A stretch of 64,000 nucleotides of DNA, taken from Sporothrix humicola (taxonomy: Eukaryota; Ascomycota; Sordariomycetes; Ophiostomatales; Ophiostomataceae). Shown here piece by piece: positions 13,801 to 25,844 of the stretch (position 1 is its first letter; every line of letters begins with the position of its first letter). The stretch lies in the NCBI GenBank assembly GCA_021396245.1, contig WNYE01000030.1:124001-188000 (forward strand). Reading direction: 5' to 3'. The notes beneath the pieces are model-generated. The model had not been told where the DNA came from. It did not search any database and saw nothing but the letters and a program-made list of their open reading frames with translations. The translations under genes were made by a program, and so were the position numbers.

Positions 13801-14763
13801 TCCTCGTTTTGTCCTACTTGCGTTACTCAAAATACCAACGACTCGCATATCTTCTTGTCACCCCTTTCACCGCCTAAAAGGTCAACGAGCACAGCTTCAA
13901 CATTGTTGACAAACGGCAGAACACGAGTGCAAACGGACCAAGAAGCTTCAACACGAGCTAGACCTACATCTTCGTCATCCAACGCACAACACTTTTTATA
14001 CCATCATAAACGACTTTGGGCACTGCTATATGCATCTTGCTGCCTTTCGCCTCAAAACACACATTCGACAAACCCTGGCAGTGTTGCACGAGCGTTCGTG
14101 TTCCTTTTCCTGGATTTTGTTCTCGATTCTCCCCAACGATCCTCCCCACGGTTGGCCTATCGCTGTCACCGACCCTGGTTTTTCTCAATCCACACCACGT
14201 CGTACGTCGTGGGTATCCTGGTTGTCTCTCCTTCTCCCGCCACGATCTGCGGGTAACCGCCTGTCGTCCTCTCGACGCAAACTGCTGGCAAGGGCTCAAG
14301 AATATTCCTCGGCGACAGAAAACGGGCGAAAGAAAAATAATATCAAACAGCAGAAATTTTGTTCGAAAGTTCTGATCCAAAGAAAACCTTCGTCCTATTT
14401 TTATACAAGTCTGTTGGGCTCTCCTCCACGAGTTTGAACGGAACGCAAAAGAAACACGGCACTTTGTAACCGGATGGCTGCATGACAACGCATTTTCGTC
14501 ATTTTTCACCCACCTACTTGGTCTCTCTTTACTTTACACGCTCACTAAAGCAGCTGCATGGGCCCTAGAGACATACTTTTCTCATTTTCGTCTCTTCTCG
14601 ATACATATACAAACGGGGTCCCGCCAGCAGCTTAGGCATTGCCAAAGCTGTGATTAAGGGCAGTTTCGGCGGCGCCAATGCACATTGGTCAAGTTGGCGG
14701 TGTCAATCTCTAGGCCTAATATTTGTGTCTCTTATTTCGACAAAAAAGAGGTCAAGAGAAAAA
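10873..14763. other. 3.9-kb region without a recognisable gene; leader and promoter of the chitin synthase
   Basis: I find no frame with a recognisable domain on either strand. From about 12560 to 13640 the plus strand is strongly C/T-rich, which produces open frames full of Ser, Pro, Leu and Phe (for example 12739-13347) that look like composition artefacts. A CACGTGA motif lies near 11577 and another CACGTGA near 11047. The stretch may hold a long, possibly spliced, 5' leader of the downstream chitin synthase or a non-coding transcript; sequence alone cannot decide. Confidence 0.4.
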
Positions 14764-17700
14764 ATGACGACACATACTGACTCATCATGGCCAGTCCACG
14801 ACGTGAGTATTCCAAAGTCGACGACAAATCCATTACTTCCACGGTGATAATACTGACTTTTCCTGACCAGATTGTATATACGGCCATTGTTGGGCTGGTC
14901 ATGCTTGCTGCATGCCTAGAATGGTTCTTGTGGATTGCCGCCTTCCTTTATTGCTTGTGGAAAGTGTTTCGGAAAGCTGAGCACTGGACGGTCAGTGTGT
15001 TGGCGGTGATCGTTGGACTAGCGTTCACATTACTACGGTTTGTTGACTTCCCCTCTCGGCATGACTGTGTTTACCTAAAAAGGGGTCAAATCCACTAACA
15101 ACCATGGCCTATGATACAGGTTTATTTTCTTGCCCATCATGATTGTCACGCTTCCTCTACCATCCGCTGTCGTGAAAATGTGGCCAACGAGCATGGTCTC
15201 CGTTTTACAATGGTTTGCATTTTGGAGTTTCGCCGGCCTCTTGACCATCCCTTGGCTATTCTGCGTCTACCAGATTGTCACACACCAACTGGGACGAACA
15301 AAGAGAATCAAGCAGGTACTAGACGAGGTATCGGCGCCCAAAGTTGTTATTGTCATGCCCTGTTACCGGGAGGAGCCCGAGGTCCTCATCACGGCCATCA
15401 ATTCGGTCGTCGACTGTGATTATCCTCCATCATGCATCCATGTCTTCTTGTCATTTGACGGCGATCAAGAAGACGAGCTCTATCTCAACACGATCGAGAA
15501 ATTGGGCGTTCCGTTAACCCTGGAGTCATACCCAAAGAGTATCGATGTGTCCTATCGCTCGGCTCGCGTCACTGTCTCGCGATTCCCTCATGGCGGTAAG
15601 AGACACTGTCAAAAGGCCACATTCAAACTCATCGACCGCGTATACCAGCAGTACCTGAAACGAAACGACAATCTGTTCATTCTTTTTATTGATTCTGACT
15701 GCATTCTCGACCGTGTTTGTCTTCAAAACTTTGTCTACGACATGGAGCTCAGCCCTGGAAACCGCCGCGACATGCTTGCAATGACAGGCGTCATTACGTC
15801 AACCACACAACGACACAGCCTGATTACCCTATTGCAAGACATGGAGTACGTTCACGGCCAGTTATTTGAACGGACGGTCGAGTCTGGATGCGGTGCTGTT
15901 ACATGTCTTCCAGGTGCACTCACCATGCTGCGTTTCTCTGCCTTCCGTCGCATGGCCAAGTACTATTTTGCAGACAAGGCGGAGCAGTGCGAGGATTTGT
16001 TTGATTTCGCAAAGTGCCATCTGGGCGAAGATCGCTGGCTCACGCATCTTTTCATGATCGGCGCCAAGAAGAAGTATCAGATCCAGATGTGCACATCCGC
16101 CTTTTGCAAAACAGAAGCTGTCCAGACGGTTCGGTCACTTATCAAGCAGCGCCGCCGCTGGTTTCTGGGATTCATCACCAATGAGGTGTGCATGTTGACA
16201 GATTGGCGTCTCTGGAAGCGATATCCCATTTTGATTCTCGTTCGGTTCATGCAGAACACCATTCGTACGACCGCATTGCTGTTCTTTATTATGGTATTGG
16301 CACTGATGACGACGTCGAAGAAGGTTGCCGATCTGCCAGTGGGCTTTATCGCCGTATCTCTGGGGTTGAACTGGCTCTTGATGGTTTACTTTGGCTTCAA
16401 GCTCCGCCGATACAAGATCATGCTATACCCTCTCATGTTCATCCTCAACCCCTTCTTCAATTGGTACTACATGGTCTATGGAATCTTCACAGCCGGCCAG
16501 CGGACATGGGGCGGACCGCGTGCTGACGCAGCTGCCGCCGATGGAGAAAAGACAACTGTGCAAGAGGCCATTGAGCAGGCCGAAGAGCAGGGCGACGACC
16601 TCAATATTGTCCCGGAGACTTTCTTGCCAGCGGCCGAAGTGCAGCGGCAAAAGAGTGGCAAGCGGCTTCCTGGAGCAGACGGCAAAACGAGCATTGGTCC
16701 CGGTGGCCGCGCAGCTGTGCCAACAGGTGCCAGGGGAGCAAACGCAGCCGCTATTGCTGCCATCAGCGGCACGGGAGTTTCGCGGGCAACGGCAAACGTG
16801 TCACAGTACGGAAGACCCGATGCTGGTGGCGATGGCAGTTACTTTGACAGAAAAGATGTGTTGCAGGATGGGTTTGCTTCCTCACAAGAACAGCACGGGC
16901 CCATCAACGAGGGTAACACTGTTGGACGGTCCAAGAGCGGCCGGGTTATGCTGCAGCCACCCGACAAGATCGACGGCATGTTCTCGGCTCCAGAACGGTC
17001 GTCGACCGGCTGGTATCACTATCCCGATGATTCGCTGATCAGCCTCAGCCTGCTCGGTCAATCGTCTCCGTCTCTTCTCAACAACGGCGGCTACATCAAC
17101 AGAGGCCGGAACAGTCCATACATCACGCTGCATCCACGCGACTCGTTTGAAAGCTTCCTGTCGAGCAACACCAACCCAGGAGGAGGCGGCAGCGGCGGGC
17201 ACAATAATTCTGTGTACATGCCCCGCCGTGTCGAGAGCCTCATGAGTGAGGAAGACCGCCGAAAATACGAAATGGCCCAGGCAAGCCAACTCAGCTTCCC
17301 AGGAGCGACCATCACAGGAACCTCTGGTGCAACAGGCCACCACCACCCTGGTATGCCTTCGCCAGGCCAGGTGTACGAGTACCGTTCAGACGCAGAGATG
17401 CAGCAGGCCGGGTTTTATACGGATGCCGAGGTGGCCGCGAACCCGAGCGAGGCACATGGCCACAGAGAAGTCAGCAGCCACCATCTGGCTCCTCGACGAC
17501 CCGACCACCGAAGACTGGCCAGCAACGATAGCATTGGCTCGCGGCACTCTGCGTCGCGATCGGTGTCAGCCGCGTCTTCGCCAGACCTTCAACCACAGCC
17601 AACAATGCCAGCCATGCCTCCTCACTCGCCTTTGAGTGGCGGCGGTTCGTTTACCCAGACGGGGTCGACGGTCCGGCCGAGCCCGCTTGGACGCCTCAGC

Positions 17701-17865
17701 TACATAGCTCGGTCTCCCAGTACCGACGGGGAAGAAAATGAAGAAACCGAGGGTGATAGGCAAGGCAGCAACGAGGGGTCTGGGGACAACAATAACGGCA
17801 ACAACGCCAACGACAGGCCGGTACATTTGTCGCCCCCGTCACCAAGACAAGGACGGAGACAGTGA
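14764..17865 (+). CDS. Chitin synthase, class VI type (no myosin domain)
   Basis: Three-exon model: 14764-14802, 14871-15037, 15120-17865; 983 residues. Exon 1 codes only 13 residues (MTTHTDSSWPVHD); exon 2 carries a membrane segment. Two to three N-terminal membrane segments precede a family 2 glycosyltransferase domain with the chitin synthase signatures in order: VIVMPCYREEP, FLSFDGDQEDE, DSDCILD, CLPGALTML, EDRWLTHL and QRRRWFLGF. Three further membrane segments follow. It transfers GlcNAc from UDP-GlcNAc to growing chitin at the plasma membrane. Class VI is my assignment, from the short N-terminus, the lack of a myosin or cytochrome b5 domain, and the motif wording. The last ~480 residues are a low-complexity Gly/Ser/Pro/His tail, which makes this protein longer than the roughly 750-residue class VI enzymes I know. 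Confidence 0.88.
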
Positions 17866-19271
17866 TTGATAAGTCATCTAGGGCGGAAAGCATGCATATT
17901 ATAATTAGACTGGCTGTTGGCACGCGAGCGTGAATAATTTACAGGGGCACGTCAGGGACAGGGTGGGTTTGAAAGGTTTGACATCTCGACGGCACAGCAG
18001 TCCGTGTCAGCATGAAAGGGGAGCGTCTAATTATTTGGTCTTATTCGTGTCTTTTTTTCTTTTTTCTATTTATTTTTTTTGTTTGATTTTTGGGCATCCC
18101 TTTTTGCATCTATTTTGTCCTATTTTTGCACATTACAAAACGGGTATAGAAAATTGCATATTGCAGCCAGATATCGTATATAGAGAATGAAACTAAATCC
18201 GTGAGAAGAGGAAATCCAGGCGTCGTATGGCATTCAATGATAGAGCATTAAAATCGAAGCAATTACTACGAAGCCAGCGATGAGTTAAGCATATGATAAA
18301 GTCCGCTGTAAAAAGGTACATCGGGTGTACTTCTAGGTCGCCGGATCAGGAAGGCGGTGAGTTGGGCACGTTTGTTCTATTAGGGAGGGACAGAGTTTTA
18401 CACGCAATGGCCAGTAAAAGTTGCCCCTCCCACCCTGGCAGCTTCCCGTTGCTAGGAACATCTCGAAGCTTCTTTACGGTTCTTCTGGTGCGACGGCGTA
18501 TTGTTGCCCTGGACAAGGCTGGGCATCACCAAATAAATACGTAATAACAGCCGGCGTCCAAGCCTTCACCGTCTTCTTTGCTATTGAATTCGCATGTTGA
18601 TTTTCTTTCTCTTTTTATCTTACTTCAATTTATCTTTGTTTTTGCTTGTTCTTCCCCAAAAATTATCGCTTATTTTCAATTTTCTACAACTGTTCTTTTG
18701 CATCCCTTTCTTCACAGGCCATTTTGACGACAAGGTACCTCAGAGGTACATCTACGCCAATAGTAGCTCCAGTGAAGTTGCCCCTCCGTCGCTCTTGCCG
18801 CCTCCCTGCTTAGTGTGAACGCTTTTTTTTTCTGCCCGTCGTTCCTTCCCCTCCCCCTCCAAACGCTGAGGTTACGGGGGTAGAAACGCAAAGAAAGAGA
18901 AGGAGCAGCCAAGGCGCAAGCCAGCAACAACCCCACTATTATCCAACCTAGCGGGAAGTCGCTTCTTTCCTTCTAGTTTTTTTTTCTGTTCCCAAAGCGG
19001 CCGCAGACGACTGAGATATAGATAATAGGGTGTCCAAAAAAGGTTTTCCTCTGATTACACCTACCGTACCTCTATTCTTTGCATCCTCTCCCTCTCAACC
19101 ACAAACCACCGAACTGTCCTCACCTCCTCCCATACGGACCCGGTACGACCATTGCAAACGATCCCTTCGATTTCTTCACAGCTGCTGTTCAGATCACGAT
19201 CGGTCTGAGCTTGCCCATCCCACCTTCCCAACTTCTTTCTTCCCAGCCGTTTCGCATACAAATCGCCCATC
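17866..19271. other. Intergenic: chitin synthase 3' region and HSP88 promoter
   Basis: About 1.4 kb. T-rich sequence with long T runs follows the chitin synthase stop. Two CCCCT motifs (near 18424 and 18780) could be stress-response elements, and a heat shock element-like site is listed separately. The last 250 bases before the HSP88 start are C/T-rich, like a transcription start region. No coding frame is supported. Confidence 0.5.
18456..18482. promoter_or_regulatory. Heat shock element-like site upstream of HSP88
   Basis: The stretch contains GAA (18456), a perfect inverted GAA-GC-TTC pair (18465-18472), and another TTC at 18480 in the correct 5-base phasing. This is the spaced nGAAn/nTTCn pattern bound by heat shock factor. 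It lies about 0.8 kb before the start codon, rather far, and a chance match is possible. Confidence 0.35.
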
Positions 19272-21780
19272 ATGAGTGTCGTCGGTAAGTTTTGAATTCC
19301 GGGCAACGCCCTGCATCCTTTTTGGGCCCCCGGTGTCCCCGGCGAGGCAATTTACAAGTCCAGAACGCTAACAATGCCGTAGGTGTTGATTTGGGCACCA
19401 TGAACACGGTGGTTGCCGTGGCCCGCAACCGTGGTGTCGATGTTGTAAGTTTTGTTATGCTCCCCTGTTTTCTTCGATCCCGTCTGCACCGCTGCCTTCC
19501 TTGAGTCGTGACATTTGTCAATGTGTCTGCTCTTGTCACCGCCCAAACAAGCTGGCTAACAATACTCTTCTTGCTCTCTAGATCACCAACGAGGTTTCCA
19601 ACCGCGCCACTCCGTAAGTCTACCCAACCATTCAACGTTACCCCCCCGTCACAATATACCTTCTCTAACACCTCTTCTCCAGTTCCCTCGTCGGCTTCGG
19701 CCCCAAGAACCGCTACCTCGGTGAGGCCGCCAAGACACAAGAGATCTCCAACCTCAAGAACACCGTCGCTTCTCTGAAGCGCCTTGTTGGCCGCTCCTTC
19801 AAGGAGGCCGACATCCAGATCGAGCAGCAGTATATCTCTGCGCCCCTTGTCGACGTCAATGGCGAAGTCGGCGCTGAGGTCTCGTACCTCGGTAAGAAGG
19901 AGCGCTTCTCGGCGACCCAGCTGCTGGCCATGTTCATCGGCAAGATCAAGCAGTCCACCGCCGACGAGATCCGCGCGCCCGTCACCAACCTTGTCCTGAG
20001 CGTGCCTGCCTGGTTCACCGACCGGCAACGCCGCAGCCTCATCACTGCCCTCGACATTGCGGGCCTGTCCGTCCAGCGTCTGCTGAACGACACCACTGCC
20101 GCTGCCCTTGGCTACGGTATCACCAAGCTCGACCTGCCCACCGGCGACGAGCCGTCCCGCCGCGTCATGTTCGTCGACGTCGGCCACTCCACCTACACTG
20201 CCTCCGTCGTCGAGTTCCGCAAGGGCGAGCTAACCGTCAAGGGCACTGCTTTCGACCGCCACTACGGTGGCCGTGACTTCGACAAGGCCATTGTCGACCA
20301 CTTCCAGAAGGAGTTTGTCGGCAACCCCAAGCTCAAAATCGACATCAACAGCAACCCCCGTGCCCGCGCCCGTGTCCTGGTCGCTGCTGAGAAGCTCAAG
20401 AAGATCCTGTCGGCCAACCAGACTGCGCCCCTCAACATTGAGATGCTGATGGACGACAAGGACGTCTCCACGTCGCTGACCCGTGCCGACTTCGAGTCCC
20501 TGGTCGAGCCCCTGCTGAGCCGCACCACTGTTCCCCTGATGCAGGCCCTGGCCGACGCCGGCCTGTCCAAGGAGGACATTGACATTATCGAGGTTGTCGG
20601 TGGCGGCGCCCGTGTTCCTGCCATCAAGGAGCGTATCCAGGAGTTCTTCGGCAAGCCGCTGTCCTTCACCCTGAACCAGGACGAGGCCATTGCCCGCGGT
20701 TGCGCCTTTGCTAGTGCCCTGCAGTCGCCCATCTTCCGCGTGCGCGAGTTTGCCGTCCACGACGTTGTCTCCTACCCCATCGAGTTCACCTGGGAGAAGG
20801 CCAACGACATTCCCGACGAGGAGCCCAACCTGGTCGTCTTCGGCAAAGGTAACACCATGCCGTCTACCAAGGTTCTGACCTTCTTCCGGAAACGGCCATT
20901 CGACCTGGAGGCTCGCTACTACGAGCCCGAGAGCATCCCTACCGGCGTGAAGCCGTGGATCGCCCGCTTCTCCGTCAAGGGCGTCAAGCCCACCATCGGT
21001 GGCCCCGACGACTACATGACCTGCAAGCTGCGCGCCCGCGTCAACCCCGACGGTATCCTGAACCTAGACAGCGCCTACTCTGTCGAGGACCAGGAAGTTG
21101 AGGAGGAGATCAAGGAGGAGCCCAAGGCGGACGACGCTGCCGCACCGGCCGGCGAGGCCATGGACACCGACGCCCCCGCTGAGGAGGCCAAGCCCAAGAC
21201 CCGCAAGGTTCGCAAGCAGGTCCGCAAGGACAACCTGCCCGTTGTGTCGGCTGCCAACGCTCTGGAGCAGCCTGCCGTCGAGGATGCCAAGGAGAAGGAG
21301 GGCAAGATGACCGCCAACGACAAGCTCGTCTACGACACCGAGGAGATGAAGAACTCGCTCGAGTCCTACATCTACGACACCCGCGACAAGCTCACCAAGA
21401 GCGACTCTGGCGAAGAGGAGTACGACGGTGTCTACGTCAAGTTTGCCAGCGACAGCGACCGGGAAAAGATCCTGGCCAAGCTCGCCGCCACCCAGGACTG
21501 GCTCGAGGACGACGGCTACGACACCACCATGTCCATCTACCGCTCCAAGAAGGAGGAGATCAGCGCCCTTGTTGGCCCCATCCACCAGCGGTGGTGGGAG
21601 CAGAACGAGATTGAGCGCCAGAAGCTGGCTGCCGAGCTTGCCCAGAAGGCCGCTGCTAAGAAGGCGACCGAGGAGGCCGCCATTGCCAACAACGCCGTCA
21701 ACGGCGACCCCAACGCTCCCGACGCTGAGATGTCCGATGCGGACCCGGCTAAGAACCCCACGATCGAGGAGGTTGACTGA
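19272..21780 (+). CDS. HSP88: Hsp110-family chaperone and Hsp70 nucleotide exchange factor (Hsp88)
   Basis: Four-exon model: 19272-19284, 19383-19444, 19582-19613, 19683-21780; 734 residues. The three small 5' exons join to MSVVGVDLGTMNTVVAVARN, then VITNEVSNRATPSLVGFG, the start of the ATPase domain of fungal Hsp88/Sse1. The ATPase domain runs to about residue 380 and carries GGRDFDKAIVDHF and the VVGGGARVPAIKE motif. A beta-sandwich follows, with an acidic insertion (about residues 440-490), then a helical domain. Hsp110 proteins release ADP from cytosolic Hsp70 and hold unfolded proteins. The phosphate-1 loop reads DLGTMNT, nearer to Hsp70 (DLGTT) than to many Hsp110s. The protein ends in EEVD, the TPR-cochaperone tail usual for cytosolic Hsp70. 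Codon use is strongly biased to C-ending codons, as in highly expressed genes. Confidence 0.95.
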
Positions 21781-22531
21781 ACGGCGGCAGCCAAACAAGC
21801 TCAAAGCCGGCTGCCTAAGCTGTAAAAAGCTTCAAGGGCGGGCACGGGCAGAAAAGAAAGAAAACGAAAAAATTACAAGTCAATTCCATGCGATGAAAAA
21901 TCAACGATCTAGATCATGAAACAAAGGGCAGAATAGTACACTTTGGGTCGTTTCTTTTCTTTTTCCCTACATTTTTGATGAATTCCTGTTGTCCTTTTAC
22001 TTCATTTGCTTTTTTTTTTCATGCGAGATAAATTTGAAACGAGTTTTATATTCATTGCCTTTTAATGTGCATCCGGAGACGAGCAAAATCACATAAAAAA
22101 AGACAAAAAAAAATACCATCACTCTTACACTTTCATAGTTCGGTTCGCATTATGTTACTAGACGTTAGTGTGTTTATAGAAAATCCAGCTCATCAAAACT
22201 AAACATGACAGCTCTCATATATTGTGAACCTGACTACTTAGCATCAATCATCCACTCGCGAGTAGTATTTATTATTTCATTTATTTATTTTGTAATATCT
22301 CCGAAAATAATAAACTTTTCTCTTTGAAAACCAAATGCAGAGCAAAGTGATGGTAACAAACAGTGTAAAAAAAGATAAAATACATGAAAACCACCAACTT
22401 ATTTTTTGGCGCAAAAATGACAAATGTAGAAGAAATCAAACTGTAAAAAATTGCAAGAGAAGTGGTGTATTTTGATTCTCTCCAAAAGAATGCCTCACAA
22501 CCTAAAGGCCTTCTACTCCTTCGACTCCAAC
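21781..22531. other. Intergenic between convergent HSP88 and eIF5B
   Basis: About 750 bases between two genes reading toward each other. It is AT-rich with several A and T runs and holds the 3' untranslated regions of both. No gene is visible. Confidence 0.55.
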
Positions 22532-25500
22532 TTAGATCACGTTGAAGACGGGCTTCAGCTTGATCAGCAGCTTCCACTCCTCGTCGGTGACGTCGCTGCG
22601 GTAGAACTCCTTCAGGGTGTCGATACTGGCACGCGAGATCTGGCTGATGAGGGCGTCCGACTCCTCGAGATGACGGCCGTACGTTGGCTGGTGGCCGCCC
22701 ATCTCGATCTTGATGGCCACAGACGGCTGGCCCTTTTTGCAGATCTGGATCTGCTTGTGCTCGCGCTCGATGGAGGTTCTGGGATGAGTTAGTATAAGTT
22801 ACAAAGACAATAAAAATGAAAGGGAGGGGAAAATTCGAGGATATGGGGACGTACACTCTGCCAATGCCGATAATCTCCTTCTGGTTGGTGTTGGGGTTGG
22901 TCTTGACGACGGCCAGAGGCGTGTTGATGCGCAGGTTGCCCTCGACAACATCAACACCGACGACAATAGGCGCAGTCTTGTTGAAGACGGCGACCGTGTT
23001 GAGCACGCAGGGGAAGACGGCCAGCATCTTGGACTCCTCCTTCTTCTTCTCGGACAGGATGGCCATGTGCTTGGTGAAGGCGTCGAACAGGTGGTAGATA
23101 ATGTCGGCAGTGAAGATCTTGACGCCCTGCTCCTCGGCGTAGGCCGCAGCCTCCTTGTCGACCTTGACATCGAAACACAGCATCACTGCATAGTCGGGGC
23201 TCTTCTCCAGCATGATGCCGGTCTGCATGACATCGCGCTTGTAGACCGGACCAATACCGACGTTGGCCACGGGGATCTTGCAGTCCTTCAAGAAGTCCAG
23301 CAGAGCCTCGAGCGAACCTAGCGTCGATGCCTGGACACTCACACCGCGGCCAGACTTCTCGACACGGCTGAAGACGGACGCGAGATCAGACTCGACCTCC
23401 TCCTCCAGGTCGTCCTCGTCGTCGTACTTGCCGACGACCAGCAGACGCGAACCGGCAATGGCACCCTCGAGGCCGGGCGCGCTGATCTTGACACCCATGG
23501 CGGCCTTGACCTCCTTGTTGTGGACATAGGCGGAACGGACACGCAACTCGCGCATGGGTGCGGGGGTGAGCAGGGCTCGAATATTAGTTTTGATAACACC
23601 TTCGACACCACACAATATAATGCGGTCGCCCTCGCGCAGGATACCGTTGGACAGGATGACGTCAATGGTCATGCCGAAGCCCTCAATGGCCTTGACTTCG
23701 AGCACAGTGGCCTGCACCTCGGACAGGTACATGAGCGAGTCGGTCATGCGCTCCTGGGTCAGCTGGACGAGCAGCTTCAGCATGTCGGGGACACCCTCGC
23801 CAGTGTGGGCAGAGGTGGGCACCAGCGACACGACACGCGACTTCTGCTTGTTTTCGTAGAACAGCTCCGAGTTGAAACCCTGCTCGGCGAAGGCCACCTT
23901 GGTCTGCTCGAGACGCTTGGCAAACTCGTTCTGGACGCCGCGGTTCTGCAGCGCGAGACTGTCCTGGAAGCCGTTGTTGTCGACCTTCTTCCAGCCGTAC
24001 AGACGATCGATCTTGTTGAGGGCCACGATGAAGGGCGTTTTCCGGTCGCGCAGCATGCGCATGGACTCGAGCGTCTGCGGCTCCAGACCGTGCATGATGT
24101 CGACGACCAGGATGGCAATGTTACACAGAGACGAACCGCGGGAACGGAGATTGGAGAAAGACTCGTGACCGGGCGTGTCGATGATAAGCAGGCCGGGCAC
24201 CTTGTACTCGAACGAGTTGTCCTTATTGACGACCTGCGTCTTCTGCTTGATGGCGTCGATGGGGAAGTACGTCGCACCGATCTGCTGAGTAATACCACCG
24301 GCTTCGCCCTCCTGGACGTTAGTCTGGCGGACCTTGTCGAGCAGCTTGGTCTTGCCTGTGTCGACGTGGCCCATGATACAGCAAATAGGTGAGCGCAGGT
24401 TGTCCTTGGACCGTGCAGCCAGGGCGGCCTGGTGCTCCTTTTCGCGCAGCTCGGCGAGTTCGCGCTTGCGCTGTGCCTCGGCAGCCTTGGCGGCCGACTC
24501 CTGCTCATCCTCGCTGGAATCCTCGTCGCTGTCTTCGTCGCTGTCCTCCTCGCTGTCATCTTCGTCCTCGTCTTCGTCCTCGTCGTCGCCGGTCTTCTTC
24601 TTTGGCCGCGACGGCAGGGTCTTCTTGTTGGCCTCCTCGTCCGAGTCCGCATCCCAGCTGTCCTTGACATCCTCAGTCTTGCTGTCGGCAGCGGCAGCGG
24701 TCTCCCAGTCGTCGTCGATGTCGCTATCCTCGGCGGCGGCGGCAGCAGCCTTCTTCTCCTCCTCGGCCTTCTTCTTGGCCGCTTCTTCAGCCTCCTTGGC
24801 CAGCTTCTCGGCGTGCAGGCGTGCACGCTCAGCAGCCTCGGCCAGAGCCTTCTCCTCGTCGACCTTGGTCTTGCGGCCGGCGTTGCGTTTCCGGTCCGAG
24901 GGCGCCGACTTCTTCTTCTCGTCGTCGCCGCCGGCCTGGTCGAGAGCGCCGACCTTGATGCCAGCAGCCATCATCTGCTGCAGCTTCTGCTCGTTGCGGG
25001 CCTTGGCCTCCTTCTGTGCCTTGGTGAGGTACTTGCCCTCCTTCTTCAGCTGCTCGATCCGCTCCTTCTCCTTCTGCTTCTTCAGGGCTCGTTGCTCCTC
25101 CTTGCGCTTCGCATCTTCGGCTTCTTGCCGCTCCAGCTCGGCGATGCGGGCCTTCTCTTCTTCCAGGAGACGCTGCTCCTGTTCTGCGCGGAGACGGAGC
25201 TCTTCCTGCTGCTTCTGGATGGCAAGCAGGTGTGCAGGGATCTTCTTCTTCTTGCCACCGGCAGCCGGGGCCTCGGGAGCGGGAGCCGCAGCAGCAACAG
25301 GAGCGGCGGCAGCGGCGGCGGCCGGTGCAGCCTTGGCCGGTGCCTTTGCAGGCTCGACCTTCTTCTTGCTGGCCTGCTCCTTCTTCCGCTGCTTCTCACG
25401 CTCCTTCTTGAGCTTCTCCTTCTCTGCCTTGGTCAGGATGCGGCCGCTGTTGTCGCCGTCCTCGTCTGCGGCCTCGGCCTTGGCAGGTGCCTGCTTGCCC

Positions 25501-25844
25501 TTGCCGCCCTTGCCCTTCTTCTCGGGCAGCGCAAACTCGTCGTCCATTGTGGCCTCGACGGGCGCCTTGTCGGCCAGCGCTGCGGCAGACTCGTCTGCGG
25601 CGGCATCGCCGTTGCCGTTCGCTGCGTTGGGGTCCTCAAATTCTTCTGACAGACCCTTCTTCTTGCGCTTTTCCTTGTTCTTGCGCAGCACGGCCATCAG
25701 GCCGCCGCCGCCGCCAGTCTCCTCCTCGTTATTGTTGGCGTCGCCGTCGGCGGGCGCGGCGGCAGACACGGGTGCGATGCTCTCACCGAGCTCGGCCTCC
25801 CAGTCGTCGTTGGCCTTCTTGCCTCCCTTCTTCTTGGGCGGCAT
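22532..25844 (-). CDS. FUN12: Translation initiation factor eIF5B
   Basis: Two exons on the minus strand: 25844-22855 and 22778-22532; 1078 residues. The start MPPKKKGGKKANDDWEAEL is typical of fungal eIF5B. Residues 1-480 are a charged Lys/Glu/Ala-rich, coiled-coil-prone region with acidic runs. The GTPase domain begins near residue 490 with GHVDTGKT, followed by DTPGHESF and NKID. Domains II to IV follow; the intron splits the Val codon in IGIGRV-TSIEREHKQ, and the short second exon ends with the helical domain (WKLLIKLKPVFNVI). eIF5B is the GTPase that joins the 60S subunit to the 48S initiation complex. Without the splice the frame runs to 22281 with a meaningless tail, so the intron is needed. 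The large frames on the opposite strand are shadows of the biased codons. Confidence 0.96.

Noticed and set aside
19270..20187. Minus-strand frame of 305 codons opposite HSP88
   Set aside because: Complement of a strongly biased coding strand; no domain, and it crosses the HSP88 introns.
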